A stretch of DNA of 64,000 nucleotides, from positions 33,555,531-33,619,530 of the forward strand of contig CM026554.1 of NCBI GenBank assembly GCA_015143295.1, given 5' to 3'. This DNA comes from Tetracentron sinense. Lineage: Eukaryota > Streptophyta > Magnoliopsida > Trochodendrales > Trochodendraceae. This document shows, in pieces, positions 10,166 to 19,648 of this stretch. The position numbers and the translations under genes were made by a program. Position 1 is the stretch's first letter, and every line of letters starts with the position of its first letter. Under the pieces are notes generated by a model. That model did no database searches. It had not been told where the DNA came from and worked only from the letters and a program-made list of their open reading frames with translations.

Positions 10166-11279
10166 TCTTTTGAAAGATGGTTCAAGCCAAAATGTGAACC
10201 CCTTTTACTTATTATCTTAATCATTGGTTCGCATATGTATGAGTCTTTACTTTCTTGGCATCCTGATTTGTTTATTTGAATTCTGTTTATTGTATATTTC
10301 TAGTAGCTTTTTAAGTTTTTATTACATGTTTAGATTTCATTCATAGCATAATATTCCTTTCTAATTTCAGAAGTTCATTATTATGCGTTGTAAATTCTAT
10401 TTATATTATGCTTTAAATTCTATTTATATCATGTTATCCAATTTATGCAGATTTTCATTTCATGCTTTAGATTTTATTGCATCACACTTTCTTTTTTCTT
10501 TCATATCCTCATATTCCATGCATTAAGTTTAGTGTCATCTATTCTAATCATGAAACATACCAAATAGAAGGAGGGTTTTTCGACAATGTGGTAAAGGGCG
10601 ATCAAAGGCATCATTCCCCACTGATCATTCATTGTCTGTTCATTTGTGCGTCATGCTCATTTCTTTTTTAACCATCAAATCTATCAACCATTTATGGATC
10701 ATTTCATTTATCGATAAACCCCTCTATGCATAACATTTGTATTCCTCCGGTTCTTATGCTTTTGGCACATCTTTTGATCTTCATTTGCATCATCAATAGT
10801 TATTCCATTGAGCTTATTTTTTTTTCTTTATCAACAATGACCAGACCCTGAGTGTTATTCTCTGCACATATCAGTTGGAAAATTCATCCTTGATGGTTAC
10901 ATTCTCGGATCCACCAACATTTTTCCAAAGACCAAATCAAGTGGTCTTAACCAAAAGAAGCAACACCACCCAATTGGAATCAAGCCATCATAAGTATAGA
11001 ATCATCAAAACAAAGACATGCTACATAAATCTAGTAGATTACAAGTTCAATTTCAGTTGTTAGATTCAACCGTAGCTAGAAGTTGAAATTACACTAATTG
11101 GCAACAAGTTCTTGAATGTGTAATTGCACTAAATGGCAACAAGTTCATGAATGTATATGTATTCGGCTAATTTAAGAAAGTATATGAGGCCATAATTGAC
11201 CAAACTTTCTTAAACCGTTTTGCACCTATACCATTGAATTCCCTAACCTTTTAGCCTAGTTGCCTTTTTTTTTTGTATT

Positions 11280-11593
11280 CAGTGTTTTAAAAAACTTGCG
11301 AGACCTCAAGGCTCGCCTTGGGGTGAAGCTTAAGAAAAACTTCTTGAGGCTCAAGCATGAGGCTTAAACCCCATGAGGCTCACATGAGGCATACGTCTCA
11401 TGCCTTGAATGAAGCTCGCTTTATGTCTATGACGTACATCTCATACATTAATTAAAATTAGGTTTCTAGCTACAACAGAGACTTAAATATTGTTTTCTTA
11501 AAAAAATTATTTGTTATTTATTTTAGCCAATTTATATAATATTTCTTATGTATACGCGTGTGCCCACACAAACACACACAATGTACACAAATG

Positions 11594-11648
<55 letters not shown>

Positions 11649-11815
11649 GTATACATACTATAATATTTCATTAACTTTTTTAATCTTTTTGCAATTGTTC
11701 TTATATATTTATTTGTTAAAATGAGAGAGCATGGAGTTTTCTTCTGAGGCTTACGCCTCATGCATCTTGAGGTCCTTACACCTCGTCTCATGCCTTCACG
11801 TTTTAAAACATTAAA
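11280..11815. mobile_element. Foldback hAT-type MITE with TA microsatellite
   Basis: The ends are inverted: CAGTGTTTTAAAA on the left and, reversed, AATGTTTTAAAA on the right. Subterminal parts are rich in inverted copies of GCCTCATG/CATGAGGC. A (TA)n run at about 11596-11643 lies inside. A clear target-site duplication was not seen. Similar GAGGC/GCCTC phrases at 50680-50760 look like one end of a related element. Confidence 0.6.
11596..11643. repeat. (TA)n microsatellite
   Basis: About 24 TA units without interruption, inside the MITE. The minus-strand frame with alternating Tyr and Ile is only a shadow of this repeat. Confidence 0.95.
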
Positions 11816-12232
11816 TCTCACAGACCGTGGTATCCCAATGAATAGCCAATCAAGAAAGCAAAAGCCAGTATTAAAAACGGAGACCAAGCAAAAGCTTAAG
11901 CCAATGGAAGATCAATAAGCAATATGAACTACGACATGACTTGATTTAAAAATGGGTACATAGACAGCTGGTTTGGTCATGTAATGTAGTTTCCAATTAC
12001 ACAACCTTCTCACAAAAAGGAAAAACTAAAGTGAAGTGGTTATAGACATTGAATCAATAATGAGTAATCACCACCATTAGACATCAGCTAGAAAGCACAC
12101 TGTCATCATCAATTAATCATCATAATATGAGAAACAATATCTTAAAGATAACTATGAAGTCATTAGGAATGAGTCTTTTGAACGCTTAAATGATCAAGTG
12201 AGCACTGGGTTTGATAATAACAGGAAGGTTAG
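11816..12232 (+). mobile_element. Non-coding; Tat leader fragment at its right end
   Basis: No gene. The last part (about 12180-12232: AAATGATCAAGTGAGC...GGTTTGATAATA...GGAAGGTTAG) matches 26464-26510. Its continuation resumes at 14601, after the inserted solo LTR. Confidence 0.65.
12228..12232. repeat. Target-site duplication GTTAG, left
   Basis: GTTAG directly precedes the TG start of the solo LTR. The partner is at 14596-14600. Confidence 0.75.
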
Positions 12233-12724
12233 TGTAGAGACCTATCTTTTTTTTTCTCGATATTCATGTCATACATTTGATGCCTTGTTCATTGATGAGT
12301 TTAAGTTGATTTAGAATTGACCAAGTAAAAGAATCGTAGAAATTGTAGGATAGTTTTAGCAAAAACATACATTGTCGAATTTTGAGATGATTTTTTTTTT
12401 TGTGGAAATGGATGTTTATAGGTTAAATAAACATATTTGATTTTATGAGATTTTATTATTATGTATAGAGTGGTTTAGTCGACTATCGAAAATTTACGAC
12501 GACAAAATTTTTAGTTTTTAGCCTAAAACTGGAAAATTAGATTTTGATTTACTAGAAATTTGACTTTCAAAGTATTTTTATTAGATTCAAATGGGGAGGG
12601 GGTATTTTCTTCTTTTAATTAAAAACTTAAAGTAAATGTTTTTAAGTAAAATAATTGTGTTGTTGCTTTGTTAGTAAAGAAAGGGTGTTGTTGCTGTGAA
12701 CAGTAGAAGAAAACAAAACATAAT

Positions 12725-12870
12725 AGATCGTTCGAACGATCCCCATACCATTCGAAAGGTGCCAGTAGCAATACAAAACACAACTCTCGAATGTTCAACC
12801 ATACGAACGAACCTAGAACCGTTCGAACGATCCCCAAATTGTTTGAACAATTCTTAGACCGTTCGAACAA
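12725..12870. repeat. Palindrome array CGTTCGAACG
   Basis: Repeated variants of CCGTTCGAACGATCCCC occur around 12727, 12752, 12785, 12805, 12818, 12841 and 12860. They are centred on TTCGAA and lie just upstream of the LTR TATA box. Confidence 0.8.
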
Positions 12871-12937
12871 TGTCATGCACGGAATTAAGCAAAAACGCTA
12901 TTTCTGAGAATTTTAAAGGGCTTATAACTCTAAATCC

Positions 12938-12946
12938 TATATATAG
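12938..12946 (+). promoter_or_regulatory. LTR TATA box
   Basis: TATATATAG lies in the middle of the solo LTR, 70-210 bp after the palindrome array and before a leader that is similar in two other LTR fragments. It is the probable start region of LTR transcription. Confidence 0.5.
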
Positions 12947-13097
12947 CCTTTGTTTCGTGGGTCTAGGGTTTGATAACCATTCTAAGAGTTTTAGAGATCC
13001 AAAAAGAGAGAAATTTAGGTTTTTGTAAGGGCTTTCTCTTATAGAAGAAGAAAACTTGGAGATCAACACCAAGGAGTATTCAAAAGCTATTGATCGT

Positions 13098-13169
13098 TTT
13101 TTTTTTTAATCGATAAAAGCAATTTCATTAAGCGGAAAAATTCACGAAGGGTGAATCACAAGAGACCAA
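13098..13169 (-). mobile_element. 72-bp LINE 3'-end insertion
   Basis: A poly(T) run is followed by AATCGATAAAAGCAATTTCATTAAG. Reversed, this is a LINE 3' tail ending in a poly(A). It is flanked by ATTGATCGT on both sides (13089-13097 and 13170-13178), a 9-bp target-site duplication. It is an extremely 5'-truncated L1-type insertion inside the LTR. The tail resembles that at 33171 and about 62720. Confidence 0.75.
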
Positions 13170-13834
13170 ATTGATCGTAGGGAAGCGATCTTGAGAGGTT
13201 TGATACATTTTTCTAGGTCTAACCCTATGATAAGTATAAATCAAGATTTTGAATAAGTCCAGAATCAAGGATTTTACATGTGTTTGATATGCTGTCTTGT
13301 TAACAAGATCTATTATAAATTGATAAGCATGTGAATGAAATCAAGTACTGAATGTTAAGATTTTGAATAAGCTTGTTTTGATTGGAATGTGTATGGTTTT
13401 GTAAGATCATGAGAATTATGACTTTAAGATTTATAGGGGAACAAGAATGGATGCTTGGGAATGATGATGATATGGGGTTATGTTGTATCATTGAATTGTA
13501 AGTTGAGATTGATAGGAATTAAGGGTTTCATTCATGGCATGATGGAGAATGATGCTGGGAAATTATAGAATGATTTTATGGTGGATAAATGCTATTGTGA
13601 TTATCCTATATAATTGATAAAATATTATGGTATGATGTTCATGAAAATAAGTTATAGATCAGTGGTTGAAATTCGGATAGGCCAAAACTTAGAGGATGAT
13701 CTTATAACCTAGATTCGTTAACATGGTGGTATGAGACACTATGGTGAAGTTTTGATGGTAAGAGGTCGGAATCTAAAGGATAGCCTTGACGAAAGTTAAT
13801 GACAACACTTTAAGCACAAGTTCACTGGCATGGT

Positions 13835-13960
13835 AAGTTGGTAAGTCTGCACAAGTGCATGCATCTAGTAAGTACTAACATGCATCCGGTAAGCATTGAC
13901 TTGCATCTGGTAAGTACTGACATGCATCTGGTAAGAACTGACTTACAGCTGGTAAGAATT
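13835..13960. repeat. Short tandem repeats in the LTR
   Basis: Five or six diverged units of about 22 bp with the core TGCATCTGGTAAGTACTGAC. They are part of the solo LTR. Confidence 0.75.
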
Positions 13961-14600
13961 GAATACACATGCATAAGTCTCACAAGTCTGCACATGTTAT
14001 GAGTTTGAATATGCCATGGGTGATGGTATGATATGCTCACATGTTTACCTCACTCTGATTTTGTATGTATATTATGTGTGATAAGCATGATTAAGAATGC
14101 ATGATATTATATTATTAGCTAGACTTTATATTCACTGAGCGTTCTGTTGCTCAGCCGAAATTTTATTGTCGGCAGGTTTAGGTTCAGAGCAGGTTGCAGA
14201 ACCATGGATTGAGGAAGAATACTTCGAAGAACAGGAAGGTGATTATCTCAAGGAGGAGAATAATCTAGACTATTATCCGTACTATTGACTTAGTTATTAG
14301 ATTTGATATTTGAAAGGGTTGTAATAAAATTTTTAAATTGATGTTGCTTAGGGTTTAAATTTCAGTACTTGAGATCATGATGGATGATCTGGAATATTAA
14401 ATTTTAAGTTGGTCACATGTTATGGATGATGATTTATTGGATTATGGATTTTTATTTTATTATTGAGGGTTATGATGTGAAAGAAATTTTGACTCTTATT
14501 TTGGTATGCCTGGTATGCTTTTGGGATAAGTTTTGTATATGAGTGTCATAGGCCCAAGGTCTCATTTGACCAAGATAGGATTTTGGGGCGCAACTGTTAG

Positions 14601-15376
14601 AGAACAGAATAACAAGTTCAAAGGTTAGAGGCAAGTATGTGCTCCAAGTAGGGCTCCCCTTCTTTGTTCCAATCATTCATATTTATAGATAGGTCATTAG
14701 GGTTGTCTAGTTGTCTTACCATTTGAATCCTCCAACATAATAGGAATCTTACCACACAGCCGTTTGCATGGCCACGATTGTAGAGTAAGTTCCTCTTCAG
14801 TAGGAGAGTATCATGATTTTGTGCGAGATCCTCAGGATTTAACTGGACTTGGTATTTCGCACGGTGGCACGGAAATTAAGAGGACTTTGCCTCGGATCTT
14901 CTTGAGCTGAAGATCAGGTTCAGACTCGTGTAGAGTAAGTTCCTGTTCATTTACGAGCTTCAATTCGTGTCAGAGATATGAAATTCAGCTCAGATATGGC
15001 TGTCAGGTCGGGATATTCTTGTTCAGACTCTGAAGTTGATATTATCAGTTGTTGTTGTGTGCAATTAGCAATTATTACCCTTACAAATGCCCCCTTCTCA
15101 GGGTTTGGGCTTGTCCGAGGTTTTGAGGAGCCAGAAGCCAAAGCCTCTCCTTTTGTGGCTAACGACACTTTCGCAATGGCTACATTTGTTGGCACGCGGA
15201 GGGCCTTGTGTAACGTCGTGCAAATTTAATGTGCCGACGCATGCCTCATCATTACATCAAAATGATGCAATGATTAGCACATCTGCTCCCACCTATTGAC
15301 GAGCTTGCCTCGAATGATGGGACATGTAGGGCTCGATTGAGGGGTTTCTCCATCATTTTCCACATCATCATTTTCC
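14601..15376 (+). mobile_element. Tat antisense-ORF leader region
   Basis: Non-coding. 14601-15080 matches 26507-26975 with many shared phrases, for instance TTTGAATCCTCCAACA and ATGAAATTCAGCTCAGATATGG. It then runs into a promoter-like region. This is the leader of the antisense unit of a Tat element whose own coding strand would be the minus strand. Confidence 0.65.
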
Positions 15377-15384
15377 TATAAAAG
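15377..15384 (+). promoter_or_regulatory. TATA box of the antisense ORF unit
   Basis: TATAAAAG, 148 bp before the ATG at 15532, with a pyrimidine-rich leader between. It is the typical spacing of a plant Pol II promoter. Confidence 0.6.
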
Positions 15385-15531
15385 GTGAGGAGGGCCTTAC
15401 GGGAGAGTTCTTCACTTTTTCAAATTCCTACCTGCTTTTCTGCTCTTTGGCCATCTCTTGCCCTTGAGCTCTTTGTTTTCTATACTTTTCTATACTTCGG
15501 GAGGTAAGACTCCTGCTTATTCTTCTCAATA

Positions 15532-15741
15532 ATGTCTAGTGAGTCTAGCTCTAGAGTTAGGAGTGAAGGAGATGTCTCATCTCCCTCATTTGATGCCCCT
15601 AGCGTTCTGTCTGTTGCCAGTCATTTTGGAGCTGAGGAGAAGGTGGCGTTCATGGCTAGGTTCAGGGAGATGTTCGATATTCCCAAGAGTGTTAGGGTGG
15701 ACACTCCTCATAATACTGATGCTTGGCTCACCCCTGGCTAA
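15532..15741 (+). pseudogene. N-terminus of a Tat antisense-ORF protein (truncated)
   Basis: ATG followed by 69 codons, rich in Ser at the start, then FGAEEKVAFMARFREMF and DIPKSVRVDTPHNTDAWLTPG, then a stop. The pattern of a Ser-rich N-terminus, 'F...IP..V..R.P' and an upcoming Pro-Gly turn matches the start of the Tat antisense ORF product. The conserved LEAGLRF block is absent because the frame ends in a foreign 60-bp stretch with an inverted LTR end. Function unknown even in intact elements. Confidence 0.55.
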
Positions 15742-15769
15742 GTGTCATAGTTTACCTAAGCCAGCTTGA

Positions 15770-15802
15770 GGCTAGATAGGGTGTAAAAATTGGGTGCTTA
15801 CA
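15770..15802 (-). mobile_element. Inverted LTR terminus
   Basis: GGTGTAAAAATTGGGTGCTTACA is, apart from its first base here, the exact reverse complement of the first 23 bases of the LTR at 22386. About ten further bases match loosely. It marks one end of an LTR of the same family in the opposite orientation, here only about 33 bp long. Confidence 0.7.
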
Positions 15803-16235
15803 AGCAGGTTTGCACCCTCTCCAACAGCGTCGAAGCATCCTCTAGTCACCAGCCACTGATCCGTTAGTGGATTGAGGTTCTCATCGTCGAGACCGCTCAG
15901 GATCGGGGCAAGCACAGTACAGGACAGGTTGGTCAAAACAGTAGTGACCAAGCATTACCCTTCGCCTTCATCTATCTCTCTTTGCTCTCATTTGTAAAAT
16001 CCAAATGTTAGGCCACGGTCGGCCTCTTTTGTTTGAGTCATTTTTGTAACCTTTCATCTATTTTGTCAATAAAAATTAGATGTTTTGACTCAAAAATCAT
16101 GTTTTTTTTTTAAAAAACATTTTATATCGACTGATGACGAAATCACACGGACTCTTCCCCTGGAAGGCATAGTGTCCTAAAGCCAACAAAAAAAACCATC
16201 ATAAGCATGCTAAACTAAAGCTAATTGATTTGCTA
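15803..16235 (+). other. Tail of the antisense unit, poly(A) signal
   Basis: No open frame of length. An AATAAA (16068-16073) follows a T-rich region, a plausible 3' end for the antisense transcript. The next bases lead into the Tat pol pseudogene. Confidence 0.4.
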
Positions 16236-19200
16236 GGAAATCGCCTCTGACAGGGCTACTCTTCAAACCCTTCTTGAACTCTCCGAAGTAGAGTATGATT
16301 CAGAACAGGAAGAGGAACCACCTCAGGAAATTCTGGACCTCCTTGAACACTGCGAAGGACTTCTGCAGTCGAACATGGAAGACACTGAAACAGTCAATCT
16401 GGGATCCGTAGACAACCCCCAGCTAGTCAAGATCGGCACAAGCATGGGCCCATAGTAGAGAGTAGACATGATCAATTTTCTGAAGAGTTATAGTGACTTC
16501 TTTGCCTGATCATATACAGACATGCTCGGCTTAGACCCAGCATTGGTAGTACACAGACTACCCCTGAACCCCGACGTCAAACCAGTGAAGCAAAAACTGA
16601 GACGGATGACGCCCGAATGGTCACAGAAAGTCAAGGAAGAAGTTGAAAAGCAGATCAACGCAAGCTTTCTAGCAGTTGCAACCTATCCTGAGTGGTTAGC
16701 CAACATTGTCCCGGTACTCAAGAAGGACGGCAAGGTCCGAATGTGTATTGACTACCAGGATCTGAACAGGGCAAGCCCCAAGGACATCTTTCCCCTCCCA
16801 CATATCGACATTCTGGTCGACAATACTGCAGGACATGAGACACTCTCATTCATGGATGGTTTCTCCGGATACAACCAGATCAGGATGTCAGAAGAAGACA
16901 TGGAGAAAACCTCCTTTATTACACCTTGAGACACATTTTGCTACAAGGTCATGCCCTTCAGACTCAAGAACGCAGGAGCAACCTACCAGAGGGCCATGAC
17001 GACACTGTTCCATGACATAATTCATAATTCAATTGAAATCTATGTGGATGATATGATTGTCAAACCTCCAACTGCCTGGCAGCACCCTGAAGACTTGAAG
17101 AGACTCTGCGACAGACTCCTAGAGTTCGGCCTAAGACTAAATCCAGCTAAATATGTCTTTGGAGCCTCATCAGGAAAGTTCCTTGGCTTCATAGTCAGCA
17201 AGAGAGGCATCGAAACCGATCCAGCCAAAGCCAAGGCCATCATCGAAATGCCGACTCCCCACACTGAAAAGGAAATCCGAGGATTCCTAGGCAGAATTCA
17301 GTACATCAACAGATTCATTTCTCAGCTCACTCTGATATGTGAGCCAATCTTTAAGCTTCTCTGAAAGAACACACCGACAGTCTGGACAGTAGAATGTCAG
17401 GAAACCTTTGATAGAATAAAGCAGTATCTTCTGAATCCTCCTGTACTTGTGCCTCCTACACCGGGACGGCCACTGCTACTCTACATCTCTGTACAAGAGA
17501 CCTCCATGAGGTGCGTCCTGACATAATATAATGAGACAGACAGAACAGAGCAAGTCATCACTACATCAGTAAGCATCTGCTGGAGTATGAAGAGCGGTAC
17601 AGCCCTCTTGAGAAGACATGTCTGACACTGGTCTGGGCTACTCAGCGTCTTCGGCACTATATGCTTTCCTACCCGGTAATCCTGATCTCCTGGATGAATC
17701 CGTTCAAGTATCTACTAGAAAAGCCAGCCATCACGGGATTAACTGCCCAATGGCTCATGATGTTGTCTAAATTCGATATTTCGTACATGACTCATAAGTC
17801 AATCAAGGGGCAGGCGATAGCAGATCACCTAACCCTCAGTCCAACACAAGATTGTGTTACAGTACATGATTAGTTTTCAGACGAAACCATCATGTATGCA
17901 GAAGCAAATAAACAACAATACTCCGGCTAGGAGTTGTACTTTGACGGAGCAGTCAACAGTCACGGCCACGGGGTAGGAGCAGTCTTGATCTCTAAGGGAG
18001 CACACCTCCCTATCTCTGTCAAACTGAAATTCAGATGCTCCAAAAATGAAGCAGAGTATGAGGCATGCATAGCCGTATTGAGAGAAGCCCTGGACATCGG
18101 AATCAAGGAGGTTGATGTCTACGGCGACTCATCCCTGGTAATCTGTCACGCGAATGAATTTTGGGTCATCTGAGAAGCAAGGCTAGTCTTGTACTTGGCC
18201 TACCTCAATCTGCTAATCAGTCAGTTCAGAAGAATCAACTTCAGCCATAGGTCCAGGAACTAAAATAGATTCACCGACGCACTGGCCAACTTTGCTTCCA
18301 TGGTACAGATCCCTACAGGGATCATGCTCTGGCCGATCGAAATTCAGTAGTAGGATCAGCCTGCCTACTGCCTTCATATTGAAGAAGGGTCAAACAACAA
18401 ACCTTAGTACGTAGACATCAAGCAATACCTCAAGGACGGGACCTTCCCACTTGATGCTACCAAAACAGATCACCGGGTAATCAGAAGGCTGACCATTCAG
18501 TTTGTCCTCTCCAGAGGAATCTTGTACAAAAGTTCGTCGAACCTACTCTGGCGTAGATGCCTTGACTCTAGTGAAGCAGCATAGGTAGTTGAAGAAGTTC
18601 ACGGAGGAGCTTGCGGCCTACACATGAACGGATTGATGCTATCTAAGACGATACTCAGACTAGGCTATTACTGGTCCACCATGGAATCTGACTATTACAA
18701 GCATGTACAGAAATGTCACTAGTGCCAAATCTATGCCGACAGGGTAAATGCACCGCCAAACAGGCTGCACAATCTCACTGCTCCTTGGCCATTCTCTACC
18801 TGGGGCATCGACGTAATCAGACCCATAACTCCGAAAGCATCTAACGGGCATCGATTCATCCCGGTTGCAGTCGATTATTTCACAAAATGAGTTGAGGCAA
18901 CCTCTTATGCCAACGTTATAGCCTCAGTGGTTCAGCATTTTCTAAAAGGGGATGTCATCTACTGATATGGGGTCCAGTATGAGATTGTACTGACAATGCT
19001 CTCAACTTCTGCAACAAGGGAATGATCGACCTTTACCAGAAATTCAAGATCAACATCACAATTATACGCCGTACAGGCCACAGACTAATGGTGTAGTTGA
19101 AGCCGCCAACAAGAATCTAAAGAAAATCATAGAGAAGATGGCAACCAAGTACTCTGCCTGGCATGAGATGCTACCATATGCACTCATGGCCTACAGAACG

Positions 19201-19648
19201 TCAATTCGAACCTCAATTGGGGCAACATCATTCTCTCTATCCTATGGTATGGAAGCAGTCATTCCTATCAAAGTATAGATTCTGTCACTCAGAGTGTTAA
19301 TGGAAGCAGAGCTCTCAGAAGCAGAATGAGCGCAGACTCAGTACGAGCAGTTGAATTTGATTGAAGAGCGACATCTAAAAGTCATCAATCACTCAGGCCT
19401 ATAAGAGGCGCATGGCTAGGGCATTCAACAAGAAAGTCAAGCCGAGAAGCATCGAGATCGGTGACCTGGTTCTCCGAAAAATGTTACCAAACCACCCTAA
19501 CCCAAGGGGCAAATTCACTCCCAACTACAAAGGCCTATACATTGTTCGAGACAAATTCTCAGGCGGCACCCTTCGACTCGGACGTATGGATGACGAAGAC
19601 CTCCCAGAACCCGTCAACATAGACAAAGTCAAACGAAACTATGCTTAA
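16236..19648 (+). pseudogene. Tat-lineage Ty3/gypsy pol polyprotein (RT, RNase H, second RNase H, integrase)
   Basis: Decayed polyprotein of a Tat retrotransposon. 16236-16500 is an acidic region before RT. 16522-17364 is reverse transcriptase, with RMCIDYQDLNRASPKD, DGFSGYNQI and the catalytic YVDD at 17041-17052. 17380-17850 is the RT-linked RNase H (QRLRHYMLSYPV, KSIKGQAIADHL). 17934-18340 is the additional RNase H (YFDGAVNSHG.G.GAVLIS, NEAEYEAC, VYGDSSLVI, FTDALANFASM). About 18590-19380 is integrase (GIDVI, YRPQTNG, NKNLKKIIEKMA). 19412-19648 is the C-terminal part ending NIDKVKRNYA. Two RNase H domains identify Tat. Gag and protease are not recognisable. Stops at 16927, 17362, 18888, 18963 and 19327 plus frameshifts inactivate it. 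Confidence 0.9.

Larger units (their letters stand above)
7671..11265 (+). repeat. Tandem segmental duplication, copy 2
   Basis: Same order and orientation as 690-4940. Relative to copy 1 it lacks the segment with the later GH35 exons, roughly 2590-3400 in copy 1. In its place (about 9590-10165) stands LTR-like sequence. Homology ends at about 11265, immediately before a MITE. Confidence 0.8.
12233..14595 (+). mobile_element. Solo LTR, 2363 bp (Ty3/gypsy, Tekay/Del-like)
   Basis: It begins TGTAGAGACC and ends GGGGCGCAACT; the last bases have drifted from the usual CA. GTTAG flanks it on both sides. It interrupts a sequence whose uninterrupted relative is at 26455-26990, so both borders are supported by an empty site. 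Inside, in order, are a palindrome array (12725-12870), a TATATATAG box at 12938, a leader starting GGGTTTGATAACC, short repeats (13835-13960), and a phrase around 14120-14180 (CACTGAGCGTTCTGTTGCTCAGC) of the kind seen in chromovirus LTRs. No coding region is present. The lineage name is from memory of such LTRs. Confidence 0.75.

Noticed and set aside
11546-11887. Minus-strand frame of 113 codons with a long Tyr-Ile stretch
   Set aside because: It is the translation of the (TA)n microsatellite in the MITE; no protein family.
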